This document shows positions 46,101-58,054 of a stretch of 64,000 bases of DNA, piece by piece. The translations under genes were made by a program, and so were the position numbers. Within the stretch, counting starts at the first letter, position 1. Each line of letters begins with the position of its first letter. The notes beneath the pieces were generated by a model, which did no database searches, was not told the DNA's origin, and worked only from the letters and a program-made list of their open reading frames with translations. This stretch comes from Eucalyptus grandis (Eukaryota > Streptophyta > Magnoliopsida > Myrtales > Myrtaceae), in the NCBI RefSeq assembly GCF_016545825.1, contig NC_052618.1, positions 11,213,398 to 11,277,397 of the forward strand, given 5' to 3'.

Positions 46101-49100
46101 CAACTGTTTTTGTTGGCACTGCTGCAACTCAAAACCGTGATGAACACTTATAACTTGGATATTTGTGTTGTACGAGGAAGACAGCAAAAGAAAAGCTCGG
46201 TCTTATTTATTCTTGCCTTATTTTTCCTTATTAAGTTCACAAACTTGCTTTAAGATTTTCATCTGATGTAACCTTTAACTAAATTAACCCCATCAAACAG
46301 ATTGTCACTGAACACTGATTGGTTGTCGAGGAGGTCCTCAATACCAAGTGCACCTGAGGAAGCGTAACCAACCTCAGGGCCTTGTCCAGGGGCCTCTTGC
46401 CTTGGTGCACCCAATTGCTGTGGGTAGGGTGTTGTCATGATTCGATGATTAGTTTGGTGTTACAAGAGGCCTAGACATCCAGCACGATGAAAATAAAAAA
46501 TAAAAACGTAAACATCACTGATGTAGTATGTTTTATTTTATCTGCTATTTGGTATATTGTGTCTAATGTATCTTGTTAAAATATCTCATATCGTTTGTTT
46601 ATAAGGTTTCAATGGGCCTTATATACATGTAGCTTCCTTCCACCTCATAGCTTAATCTTTTGGGTTCTAACATTGTTTCAGAGCCATCCCTTAATTTTTC
46701 TGTTTGGGGCTCTCTTTTCATCAATTCTATGTGCTGTTCTCAATTCGGTTTGCATGTGATAGGAGGTGTTAAAGAATTTTCTATGTGTTTTCAATGTGCC
46801 TTATATACATTTTGTCTTCCTCCATCAAATAATTTGAAACTTTCGAGTTGGATTTTCTCTTCCAGGATGATAAGAAGCTTTACATTTTCCTTGAGCTCAT
46901 GACTAAAGGATCACTTGCGTCCCTTTATCAAGTATACCACTTGAAAGATTCCCAAGTCTCTTCATACACTAGGCAAATTCTAAATGGTTTGAAGTATCTT
47001 CATGACCGGCATGTGCTCCACAGGTATTATAAGAGAGATGCTTGACTTTGCACGTAGTACACTTTTCATTTCTGATGGACAACTGATTGTAATAAGCACA
47101 GAGATCCTAACCAAACAAAGAACACGGAAACTGATATATTTTGTCTCATAGTGCACACCCTTGGCGCCTTTTGATAATACTTCTTTTACTTATCCAAATA
47201 CTTTTCTGGATTTAAGGGAGTTGTCAAATCTTTGAACCAAAATGTGTTGTGAGAAGTAGATGTGTTGTGACAATCAGCAAACAACCAAGTGACTCTATGA
47301 CCTTGTACAGCATTATTTAGCATAAACAAGATTATTTTACAATGTGAATGCTTGAAGGTGCAAATGTGATTTTGCATATTGTTAACTGTGAGGATGATTA
47401 TGAAAATTTTAATCTTTTATTAGTCCTACGCACGGCCATGCTGGTTTCTCATGCTTTAAGTTCCTTCATTCTGTAGGGACATCAAATGTGCTAACATACT
47501 GGTTGATGCAAGTGGATCTCTGAAACTTGCAGACTTTGGATTGGCAAAGGTATGTCTCATCAGTGAAAGTGACCTCTCTCTCTCTCTCGCATGCCCGCCC
47601 TAGCAACAAATGCACATGCTCAAATACATACGCATGCATAGTGCACACGAGCAACAAAGATGCATTTACAAAAACATATGTGTGCACCCCTGACAAACAC
47701 ACCTATAGAAATGCACAAAGTGACAGGTATTGTCCTTTACTTTTCTGAATATGACATATCGACTTTCTGTGTATATTCTACAGGCCATTAAAATGAATGA
47801 TGCTAAATCCTTAAAAGGATCTGCTTTTTGGATGGCACCTGAGGTTTGCACTCTCCGCTGCAATTATTTTAACATACTGTCATTAGCTACGTTAGGCACA
47901 TATGTTTTCCATTTTTTTTCATCCTTGTCGGTCGTAACTGCAGGTCGTCAATCTAAAGTACACAAGCTATGGGTTGGCAGCTGATATATGGAGCCTAGGG
48001 TGCACTGTTTTAGAGATGTTAACCGGCCAGCCTCCATATTCTCCCTTGGAAGCAGTATGTTACTAAGTAACCTCCTATTTATGTTTTATACGCTTGAGAT
48101 CCATGTTTTGTCAGAATAACTAACTAGTCGCAACTCTTTTGTTATTGCTGCTTTTTGTGTGAGCTAGCTTAGTTGAGCGCATGTCGCAACGAGTCCATTA
48201 GGCTGTCATTGTAAGAAAACAAAATGAGCAAGAGCATTACTTAGAAAAGAGAGGAAAGAGAATTCAATGATAATTATCAAGAGTATGGTTGTGTCAGGAG
48301 GATATGCGTAGTACTTATGGCTAATGGTTGCTTGGGATTCTGGCGCAAACGGTTATCTAACATGGTATGAAAAGTCGGTTGAATAGTTGAATCTTGACTT
48401 TCTCTTTCAAGTAATTTGGCATTGTTGTCGAATGCTTGTAATTACCAGTACAAGTTTACAGTGTACGGTGGCATGCGCTTACATTATCGCATATTGTACA
48501 TATGTAAACGGCATCCCACCAAATGAGGGGTACACATATGACCCCACCATTCAGTCTCAAAAATCTCTCGATCTTTCACTGTCACATTTTACTTGAGCAA
48601 CTAAGGCTGCGTTTGTTTGCATTTCATTTTTTTGTTTTTAAACATTTTTTTTTGTTTTTTTGTTCCTAGGAAAAAAAAGGAAACAAAACGGTTTATTTGC
48701 GTTTTTGTCCCAAAATTATTTTTTTATTCTAGAAACACATCGGGAATGTAAAACAAAAAAAAAAAAAAAAATTATTCTTGTTTCGAACAAAATTTAAGAA
48801 CACTTTCCATTTTCTTCTCTCTTTTTCTTCTTCTTTTTCTTTTTCTTTTTCTTTGGCGGTCGTCGGCCTCGACTGGCCGGCGATGCCGTCGAGGGCCGGT
48901 GACCTCGCCAGAGCGTTGCCGGCCCCCAGCAAGGCCGAGCATCGCCGGCCCCTAGCGAAGCTCGACCTCGCCTTGGCCGCGCGAGCTCGAGCTCGCCCGA
49001 CCCAAGGCGAGGCCAACTCGCGCCGGGTTGGGTGAGCTCGATCTCGCCTAGATCCGGCGAGGCCGAGCTCGCCTGTGGGTCGGCCGAGGCCGAGCTTGCC

Positions 49101-50138
49101 CTGGGGGTCGGCGAGGCTCGGCCCGTGGCGGCCACCGCTGTCGGCGTCACCGGGAGGTGGCTCCTGGCGACGCCGAGCCTCGCCGACCGCTTGGCGAGTT
49201 CAGCCTTGCCGGATCTAGGCGAGCTCGAGCTCGCCTAACCAAGGCGAGGCCGAGCCTTGCCCGGCTACGGCGAGGCTCGGCCTCGGGGGCCGGAAAGCCT
49301 CGCCGTGGCCGGGCGAGGCCGCCGGGCCCCCTCGTCGGCGTCGCCGGCCATGGCGAGGCCGGCGACCGGCCAAAAGAAAAAAAGAAAAAGGAAAAATAAA
49401 TAAGAAAAATAAGAAAGAAAACAGAAAAAATAAAATAAAAATATTTAAAAATAAAAGAAATAAAAAAATTATACAAATTTACCAAACGTGTTTCTGTTCA
49501 TTTTTATTTCCGGAACAAGTTTACCAAACACGTTTTTTTGTTCAAAAATTGTTCCCGGAACAAAACACTTTTTTCTATTTTGTTTTCTGGAACAATTTTT
49601 AAACAAAAATGTTACTAAACGCGCCCTAAGAGAGCCATCTATGCTCCAGACCTGATAGCAGCACTGATATTGATTGCTTCGTGGTGCCTGCTGCGTCATT
49701 TCATTGTGTGGTCAACAATCTCTCGATTTGTCACTCGCCTTCATCAACCGTGGTGTTTCCCTCATTGCCTTCGAGTGTTGATCCTTCGCTGCTCTTCTCT
49801 GATTGTTGACCTAAATGGCTGTCTTCTCTACTAGGATTAGTTACTTTGGATATGGAAGTTAGTGAATTTTCAATTTGGCTATCTTTCCAGCTGTCGTGTG
49901 ATAGTTCCCCTCGGATTTATGATTAACACAAGCCTCTACTACATTTTCTTTCTTATTGTGGCAGATTCAAGCATTGTTTAGAATTGGCAGGGGCGAACCT
50001 CCTCCAGTTCCTGATTCTTTATCTAGAGACGCTCGAGACTTAATTCTTAGATGCTTGCAAGTGAACCCGAATAATCGGCCTTCTGCAGTGCAGTTGCTAG
50101 ACCATCCCTTTGTGAGGAAGCCACCTACACCTACTTAA
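43149..50138 (+). CDS. MEKK1-like MAP kinase kinase kinase, gene B, all catalytic motifs intact
   Basis: Deduced exons: 43149-43528, 44202-44286, 44480-44542, 46866-47023, 47477-47549, 47784-47843, 47944-48054 and 49965-50138, all GT-AG. They give 367 codons plus stop. The N-terminal 105 or so residues are acidic with one copy of the 16-residue unit. Kinase domain: glycine loop GSGSFGSV at about 114-121, AVK lysine 135, helix C glutamate about 156, HRDIKCAN from 228, DFG at 248-250, WMAPE ending at 273, AADIWSLG about 285-292, and [13 protein letters not shown] near the end. It should phosphorylate Ser/Thr of MAPK kinases in cytoplasmic stress and defence cascades, as MEKK1 does; the specific role is not readable from sequence. 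The activation segment has GSAFWMAPE, with Ser where many relatives have Thr. Introns 3 and 7 hold a solo LTR and a DNA transposon. Overall this is the best candidate functional gene in the window. Confidence 0.9.
45044..45549 (+). mobile_element. Solo LTR in intron 3 of gene B
   Basis: 506 bases from TGTTAGAATTTAAATG to CATTTCCAACA, with a perfect 5-base duplication atggc at 45039-45043 and 45550-45554. Gene A has the uninterrupted site (caaatggcagcccc near 25039). Inside is a short imperfect repeat of ctagacttctcttgaagca. No internal coding region remains. Orientation is assumed from the sequence as read and is not proven. Confidence 0.85.
48605..49626. mobile_element. PIF/Harbinger-like non-autonomous element in intron 7 of gene B
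   Basis: It starts GGCTGCGTTTG and ends with the complement of GGGCGCGTTTA. TAA lies at both borders (48602-48604 and 49627-49629); gene A has the empty site (caactaagagagcc, near 28040). The alternative reading is a 5-base duplication ctaag. Both arms are T/A-rich with inverted gttcc-ggaac phrases. The core (48855-49370) is extremely GC-rich and built of short repeats around gccgagctcgcc. Open frames through the core on both strands are compositional and encode no transposase. Confidence 0.75.
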
Positions 50139-52300
50139 TCTTGTTTTGCTTCACTTCGTTTCAACAACATACATATGATCATAAGGTTTTGCTAGGCCAT
50201 CCCTTTTTAGTTCATTGCTGTGAAGGTAATTTTACTCTCTGTTTGTATTTTTGTTGTTAGACTGCTAGTGTTTCTTTTAGGCTAATGGCAAGATACCTTC
50301 ATCAACTTACCACATTTCTACTGTTCACTCCAAGCCTACCTATTCAACTTTTAACAGTCTACACTAAACTTTTAAATTTGGACCAAATGGTCCACTAAAT
50401 TATAAGGTATATGCTCAGTTTCACAATTCCGTTACAACCTTTTCACGTTTCTACTGCCTGCTCTAATATTTCCACCAAATGATCCTGAAACTTTTGAGTG
50501 AGTTACCCATTGTGGTTAATTGGTATGTCATAGGTTAATTTGTCTTTTGCTAGGGGAGAGATTTGTGGAATTGGTTGTTATGCCACGAAAACAACCATAG
50601 TTGAAGTTTCCCTTAGCATGTGTTAGAATCTAGGAATATCGATATAAAAATTTTGGTGAAGCGTCAGTAACGATGACACTAAGAGAAACGAAAGTGGATA
50701 AACAGGCTTTGTGCCTCACTGTAGTTGTTGAACTTCCTCGCAAGGTTGCCTCATGTGCTAAGAGCTTTTATTGGACATGGACATGTCACACTCCAAATCC
50801 TATAAGGATAGAGAAATGACATGGCCGTCTTTCCATCCATAGGACAAGGTCTCAAATCACCAAAATTCAACTGCTAAAAGTCCCCGCAATAATGCTATCA
50901 CTCTGACGGCCACTAAATAAAGGACTTAAAAAGATGAGAGATGAATGGAATAAGCAACGATAGTCCATTGACTAATGCATCTATTTTTAAGTAGATCGAG
51001 CAATGATTATGTATGTTTACAAAATCAAATCATAACTCATTTAACTCAAATCTGAAATATAACAAATTTATAATAAGAGAATAAGTTTCGTATGCTTCAA
51101 TATAGCTATATTTACAGCATAAATATCCATACAATAATATCAAAAACAAATATCAATGGTCCAATTCATTAATTAATCTTGTCAAAATCATACGTCAATG
51201 ATCCATTCTATTGATAAGCTTGTATCGCATCATATGTCAATAATTCATTTTATTGGCCAATTTTATGTTTAAATATCAACCATTGTCACACAAAACACCT
51301 AGTGACAAGGCAACCATCTCCCCTCTGGCCAAAGTCTCCACCTATATTGCGGATGGCTGGCCCACAAGGATATCTATCCTAAATTACTATGCGTGTGCCC
51401 ATAAGTACCTCAATGGGCTCATAGCGATATTAAACATTAACATCAATCTACAACATCTTCCGTACTTGGCAATGCCTATGACCAAATAATGAGTGACTAA
51501 ACAAGCGGACGAACTTGTGATCCTAACAACTAAACGAGAATCGACATTAAAACCAAATAAAACTCTACCTCAACTACAAAACAGGTAAACTATATCCAAA
51601 CACCAACAAAATGACTTTTATGCACTAACAAATCGCTTGGTCAAAGCGATTACTCAAACTTAATGATGTGAAACTTGAACGTGTGTGATCCTAACAACTA
51701 AATGAGAATCAACGTTAAAACCAAATAAAACTCTACCTCAACTACAAAACGGCTAAACTATATCCAAACGCCAACAAAATGACTTTTATGCGCTAACAAA
51801 TCACTTAGTCAAAGCAATTACTCAAATTTAACGATGCGAAACTTGAACATAAACCCCAAAATTGTACTTTGACCAAGTCGTTGCTTTAAACCAACGTCCA
51901 TCAAACCCCACAACTTTACAACAACATAATCTACCATTTCCATAAAATTCCATGGCTCAACATCTCAAAAAATTAGACCCGCGGCTCGAATCTCACTAAA
52001 CTTAAAATATGTGACCTAACTCTGAGAAATTACTTTGACCGGAAGAAGAGGGGTACGAACATTTATTGGAACATTTATTGAGCGTTGTGATACGAAGTCA
52101 AATTGGCTTGGCCAGGTCTCCTTAATGGATAAGCATGAAACCCCTTTTCCTGCTTTCTTGTTTTTCTTTTTTTTTTTTCCTCCCTCCTTTCCCTTTCTTT
52201 CTCTGTTTTTCGGTCGGGGGAGCTCTCGGTCTTCTTTTAAACCGAGCGCTCACTTACGACTTTTCCCTCTTTTTGACTTTTCAAACCCATATTTTACGCT
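50139..52300 (+). other. Gene B downstream region with TE-derived block
   Basis: 50139-50780 is the common 3' flank. From about 50785 (tgtcacactcc) to about 52300 lies non-coding sequence shared in part with 28759-29867 after gene A. An internal stretch near 51510-51640 is repeated at about 51686-51830 (ctaacaacta...gacttttatgc). The small frame at 51253-51489 is also broken in the gene A copy by a stop, and is not called a gene. The start resembles a gypsy LTR end, but no clean matching end was found. Confidence 0.5.
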
Positions 52301-52600
52301 AAGAGGGCCATACCTGCTCCAGTAGAGCAGCACTGAGATTGACTGCTTCGTGGTCCCTGCTACGTCATTTCGTGGTGCGGTTGTCCTTTGATTTGTCACT
52401 AGCCTTCAACAGCCGTCGTGTTTCCCTCATTGCCTTCGAGTGTTGACCCTTCGCTGCTCTTCTCTGACCTTCGGCCTAAATTGCTGTTCTCTCTACTAGG
52501 ATTTGTTACTTTGGATACGGAAGTTTTGCTCGATCGTTTCACGAAAATATTACATTTTAAAAATATTTTCTAAAAATTACTTTTAGGAAAATGATAATAT
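52301..52600 (+). other. Duplicated piece of kinase intron 7 and start of a DNA element
   Basis: About 52301-52530 repeats intron 7 of the genes (gactgcttcgtggtccctgct, gccttcgagtgttgaccc). From about 52530 (cgatcgtttcacgaaaatatt) the AT-rich DNA element begins that also flanks the MULE in the gene A unit. Confidence 0.6.
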
Positions 52601-52607
52601 TTTCGAT

Positions 52608-53361
52608 AGCCAATTCCATAAAAACACGAACTTTAGGTGTTGTCTCAAATCCGCTCGAACTTTATTTTGTCTTAAAAAAGCATAACTTTAAGGGTTGTCC
52701 CAAATATAGCCCGAACTTTATTTTGTCTAAAAAAAGCACGAACTTTAGGTGTTGTCCCAAATCTGGTCCAAATTTTATTTAAGACAAAATAAAGTAATTC
52801 TATTATAAATAGGCTTCCTATAAGATGCACACGCTTTTAATATCTCGCTTTAAGGCAATGTAATTTTTTGTTTTCAACCCAGTTTCTGACATTGCCAACA
52901 GTTTGTCAATTGTTAATTAATCTAATGGCCCTAGCTATATGTCTCGTCCCGGAACCGGGTTCTTGAATTATTTTTCCCATGAGAATCATTTGTAAAGTTT
53001 ACCTCATTGGAAGGCAAACTTAAATTTAACACTTCCTCCAAACACTCGAATACAGCATCGTTTTGCTGTGTTGGATATTATTGCTAACGTGGAAATGCCA
53101 TGTTGGATGACTGTGGAATGAGGGTTAACGGATGGCAAATTTGGGACACAAGTGAAAATTTATGCCTTTTTTTGAGACAAAATAAATTTTGGGCCAGATT
53201 TGGGACAATACTTAAAGTTCGTGCCTTTTTTTGAGACAAAATAAAGTTCATGCCAGATTTGGGATAACACCTAAAGTTCGTGCTTTTTTTTTAGACAAAA
53301 TAAAGTTCGGGCCAGATTTGGGATAATACCTAAAGTTCATGCTTTTTTATGGAATTAGCCC
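52608..53361. mobile_element. Mutator-type MITE built of about 57-base repeats
   Basis: Inverted termini: GCCAATTCCATAAAAACACG at the left and the complement GGCTAATTCCATAAAAAAGC at the right. Near-matching target sites are tattttcgat (52598-52607) and tatttttcgat (53362-53372). Each arm carries about three repeats of a unit with aactttaggtgttgtcccaaat and gaactttattttgtc, inverted between the arms, so the whole folds back. It has no coding capacity. The target is the same place used by the 6.7-kb MULE in the gene A unit. Confidence 0.8.
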
Positions 53362-53372
53362 TATTTTTCGAT

Positions 53373-54162
53373 GTTCACCTGAAACTTAAAAATAAATTAA
53401 AAAATGTTTTCAGCCATTTGGTATGAAATTCAATTGGATTTCCCTTTGTGTACTTCTTTTAATAAATTTTTTTATTTTCTTGTGTATATTTTTTAAACGA
53501 ATTTTAATTATTTTTATTTTTAAATTTTCTTTCTACTTTTTCTTTTTTTTTCCGTATGATTTTTTTATTTTCCTCCTTCTTTGGCCCGTCGCCAGCCACG
53601 GCAACCAGCCAAAGGTGAGCTCACCGCTCCCCAAAGGCTTGCACTTGCCAACCAAGCGAACCTCAATCCTCAAGATTGTGGCCTTGGGCCTCACCGATCA
53701 ACAAGCTAGGGGCTTACGCTTCCCTATCTAGTGAGTGGCTAGCTCAAGCTTGCCTGTGGTCGGTCATTGGTCGTCAACATGGCCGGTGACCAGCCCGGAA
53801 AGAAGAAAAAGAAAAAGAAAAATTATTAAAATTCAAATTTTTTAAAAGAAAATAAAGAAAGAAAAGAAGGTTAGCAAGGGTGTGAGATATGAGAAAGTAA
53901 GGAAAATGTTTTCCCTACTTGAAAAATGGGAAACATTTTCTCTTAATTAAAAAGATTTTTTCCATTGGTCTCGACCACTTCATTTTCCGTGAAACAAATG
54001 CTGGAAAATCCGAAAAGCATTTTTGTGGAAATTGCTTTCCACGAAATGAACTCAGCCTTGGTGAATTTTTAATTTGGTTTCGAATATTATGAGAATTTTC
54101 ATGCCTTACGTCAAGTTGGCAACGTCTCCATACACGTAGTAAGTATTCTTAAGGGATGATAA
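53373..54162. mobile_element. Right part of the AT-rich DNA element (paralogue of 36873-37659)
   Basis: It follows 36873-37659 closely, lacks the TA run, and ends near gctttccacgaaatgaactcagcc, after which intron 7 sequence resumes. No coding sequence was seen. Confidence 0.5.
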
Positions 54163-54597
54163 TTACTGGCTCTAGCCAGTAAATCACCTCATGATGTTAT
54201 CCCTTTTTAGGCACGACAACTTGGAGACCCCCTTTTTTTCGGTAGAATGGATTGGAGTGCTCTCGTCTTCTGAGTAATTTTGAAGGTTGCACTGCTTTTG
54301 TGCTTATATTTGGATTTTATTTAGTATAAAGGAGAAAAAATAATGCCATCCTCGTCAAAGCCATCGTAAAACATATAAGTAATGCCTCCTTTCTTTTTAC
54401 TCCGTTGTTAAGATCAGGACTCTTAGAAGTTTCGAGCAAAAAGGAATAGGTGCTTATGTTTAATTCGGAGTCGTTGGAAAACATTTACGCAGTTGGTCCG
54501 TGTGAATTGTTAACATGGCAGATGATCGCCCGAAGCATGACGCGCTTAGATTTGTCTGCAGATCTTATTGGTTTATCCAGCTGTCATATGTTAAACC

Positions 54598-55737
54598 TGA
54601 GAGTGCTAGTATGAACAAAATAAAGGAGTTAGGGAAGAGAATAATAACACAATATTTATAGTGGTTCGGCTTAATCCAAGCCTACGTCCACTCTCCCACG
54701 ATAACAGCCTTCTTGGCTGGATTCCACTATGCAATCAACAAGAGATTACAACTCGAGTGCAAACACTTAGTAGTAGATCACACTATCTCACTAAGTCACT
54801 CTTTTGGTATTTCTCTCCCGATTGCAAACGTTTAAGCTCTCAAGAGACAAGTATATGATCAAAAGTCGCTCAGACTTTGGAATTATAAATTCTACGCTCC
54901 GTCTCTTACTTGCTCATCGGTCCATGATCTCCTTAAATACTCCTCCACTTCCAAACAACCCGTTGGACAGCATCCCGGAGAATCGTCTTCCAATATACCC
55001 ATTGGACAGCTACGTATCTAGAAGATTTGGTAGCCGTTGAGTGACAAAGGTAGAATCCCAAATTGATTCCGATCGCCCATACAAACGAAATCTTGGTTTC
55101 CATAAGTAAAGCTTCTTCGTATAGAATTCTTGTCTTCAAGATCCAATCATCAATCAATTAGATTGAATCAATCAAATCAATCTTGATGTGGAATCCAAAC
55201 CAGATCACTAGCCGTTGTATGATTGGGCTTGAGTTACGATTCATCGAACGGATGTAAAGTCGATAGCCATAGACTTTACAATCTGAGTCTGTAGACTTTA
55301 CAATGGGTCAGACTTTACAATCCGAGTCCGTAGACTTTACAATGCGGGTGCGTACCCGGTTCGACTTCGTATAGAGTAGAGTCTTTCGGTTCATCATTCA
55401 CGTTCAACTGGAATTAGTCGAGTGAGCAGACTTCGATGTAGAATAGACTTTGATACTAAAGTCCGCAGTCTTGAGACTTTGAGTCTTGAGTCCGGCATTC
55501 TTCGGACTTTGAGTCTCGAGTCCGGCGTCTTGATTTTGAGTCTTGAGTCTAGCGTCTTGGACTTTGAGTCTCGAGTCCTGGATCTTGGACTTTGAGTCTC
55601 GAGTCCGATCTTCGGACTTTGACAATATCCTTTACATGTTCTAACATCTACATGGTCTATTACTCAACCATCAAACATGTTAGTAGCCTTTGATTTATTT
55701 TGTCATCTTCAAAACATCATAAGGGATTTCCCTAACA
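54598..55737 (-). mobile_element. Copia-type solo LTR in intron 7 sequence before relic B'
   Basis: Read on the minus strand it starts TGTTAGGGAAATCCC and ends GCACTCTCA, with target sites aaacc (54593-54597) and aaatc (55738-55742) differing by one transition. Relic A' has the uninterrupted site (gttaaatccccttggg near 38088). A TATA-like tatttaagg (minus strand) lies near 54930. It is related to the LTR at 18712-19648. It carries a minisatellite at about 55480-55625. Confidence 0.8.
55480..55625. repeat. Minisatellite of gactttgagtctcgagtcc units
   Basis: About five imperfect units of 25-31 bases, each with gactttgagtctcgagtcc or a close variant plus a ggcgtcttg-like spacer, inside the solo LTR. 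A shorter version of the same words is seen at about 18835-18850 in the related LTR. Confidence 0.8.
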
Positions 55738-55799
55738 AAATCCCCTTGGGTTTATGATTAATACAAGCCTCTTCTACGTTTTCTTTCTTATTGTGGCAG

Positions 55800-56009
55800 A
55801 CGCAAGCATTGCTCAGAATTGGCAAGGGCGAATCTTCTCCAGTTCCTTATTCTTTATAAAGAGACGCTCGAGACTTAATTCTTAGATGCTTACGAGTAAA
55901 CCCGAATAATCGGCCTTCTGCAGCGCTGTTGCTAGACCATCCCCTTGTGAGGAATCCGCCTACTTCTTCTAGTTTGACTTCACCTCGTTTCAACAACATG
56001 TCGTCATAA
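55800..56009 (+). pseudogene. MEKK1-like exon-8 relic B'
   Basis: The exon reads TQALLRIGKGESSPVPYSL followed by the same TAA codon as relic A', then [26 protein letters not shown] and a tail with TSSSLTSPRFNNMSS. The acceptor is intact. No attached exons 1-7 are seen. The shared stop shows that relics A' and B' are duplicates of one already broken exon. Confidence 0.9.
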
Positions 56010-57292
56010 GGTTTTGCTAGGCCATCCCTTCTTGGTTCATTGCTGTGAAGGTAATTTTACTCTCTGTTTGTAGTTTTGTTGTTAGATTGCTAGTTAGAGT
56101 ATTTTTCTTTTGGTCTAATGGCAAGAAACCTTCATCAACTTACTATAGTTCTCATGAATACTCCAAACATACCTATTTAACTTTTAACAGTCTACACTAA
56201 ATCTCTAAATTTGGAGCAAATAGTCCATGCATTTGTAGACCATGTTTGGTTGTCCGGATTTTTAATTATGGTAAAATTGAATAAGATATGATATGAAATT
56301 TTATTTATTCTATCGTGAACCATAGTAATAAATTAGATATATTCATATCATATCATGTATATTTATTTTATATAAACGGCATATTAGTATAAGTGAATAA
56401 AAAAGTTCACAAACAAAAATGACAAAAATCTATTGCGACACTTTTGCCTACTTTATTTTTTATGTTCTTTGTTATTTTTATTTTTCCTTTATTTTTTTAA
56501 ATTTTTTTCTTTTTTACTTCCATTTTTCCCCTTCCATCATTCTCTAATAAAATTTTATTAGGTAGTAAAGCGTACCAATATACCTCAAATACTAAAATAC
56601 CAAAAACATATAATAAATAAAAATCTATCAATATTAATATATTGAATTTATATTATAAGATAGAATTAAATTCGTATATATAAATAAAAAAATTGATTAA
56701 AAAACTAAATTGTTATTTATTGTTATTTTGAATTTCTTGTATTAAAATTCAAATATTATTTATATTGAAATATAATTTTATTTTTATTAATTTAAGAAGT
56801 TTGTTATTTGAGAAAAATAACTTTCTTATTATAGATTTAGAAATTCTATCCATCATTATCCCACCTTCCCTATGGGATAATTTTATTCAAGTTATATTTC
56901 TCTTATATGCTACTTTATCCTGTCTTAAGCTGGCACCAAATGCATATTAAAATATTCTAAACTTTATCTTGATTACCAAACACAATCATAGGGTTTATAC
57001 TTGATTTCCTAATTCCTTTACACACTTTTCATGTTTTTATTGTCTGCTCTAATATTTCCACCATATCATCTTGAAACTTTTAATTGAGTGAGTCACTCAT
57101 AGTGGTTAATTTGTCCTTTGCTAGGCAAGAGGTATGAGCAATTGACCGTCACGCCATGAAAACAATCTTAATAGTGATTTCCCTTGGGATATATAAGAAT
57201 CTAGGAATATTGACATGAAAGTTTCGATGGCATGACAATGACAATGACAATGGCACTTTGAGAACTCATAGTAGACAAATATGCTTTGTATT
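56010..57292. other. 3' flank of relic B' with AT-rich MITE-like insert
   Basis: Parallel to 38363-39626, including the AT-rich insert at about 56238-56991 (catgtttggttgtcc to the complementary-looking taccaaacacaatcatag). No gene is supported. Confidence 0.5.
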
Positions 57293-58054
57293 TGTTGAAA
57301 ATATAATACGTGGAAATGACCGGATCTTATAATTTACATTAACGCGAAAATCACCAAAAAGAAAAACGAGAAATAATAAAGACACTAGAGATTTACATGG
57401 TTTGGTCCGAAAATCGATATCTATATTCATGGGAGAGCCAGTAACAAATAATCCACTATAATCGGAGAATCAGAGTTTACAATCGCTCATCCACTCGAAT
57501 GTTTTCCATACCTAGATTTAATCATAAACCCAAAGTGTTTATAAATAAACAACTCACTTAAATGTAAATTCACTGCACAAAATTACCGCACATCAAGCTC
57601 AAAGTAAAACGTTCTACGTAGACCAAAACAAGAACTGGGGCGTCTGTCTTTTCTCCACACACATATAGTTTTGCGTTCTCTTTTCAAGGCTTGTGCGGCG
57701 TCTGGATGTGCAGCTTCTCGCTTTTTCGTGCAACGCTCTCCTTTTCAAAAAGAAAAAAAAATACCTAGATAGTTTTATGTGTGCCAAAGTCAACACATTA
57801 GACTTTGGGCCCCATTGCTTCACCAAATCCAACTCCAATGAAGATTCTTCTTCTGCCTTCTTTTGCACGTAAAAAAAATAAAATAGAAAACTCTTACTTT
57901 TTTTTTATTTCATTTCATTTTTTGTGCAGCTATAAAGAGTCCAACAATATAAGAGCTTCTTCATCCAATTTAAAATCTACTTAGGAAATATTTCTCAACG
58001 AATTTGATTTAACATATCGTTATCCGAATTCAAGCTCAAAACATTAATTTAACA
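57293..58054 (-). mobile_element. 3' LTR of the right-hand copia element
   Basis: It runs TGTTGAAAATATAATACG to CATTAATTTAACA. It is followed by attttccacc, whose complement ggtggaaaat fits a polypurine tract immediately before a minus-strand 3' LTR. It is the same LTR family and the same host insertion point as the fragment at 39627-40368. Confidence 0.8.

Noticed and set aside
48729..49485. Several open frames of about 100 codons in the GC-rich core of the intron-7 element
   Set aside because: Short repeated words are open on both strands and the translations are Ala/Arg/Pro-rich simple sequence.
51253..51489. 78-codon frame after gene B with a partly matching copy after gene A
   Set aside because: The gene A copy (about 28966-29200) has an in-frame stop, no domain is recognised, and the block looks transposon-derived.
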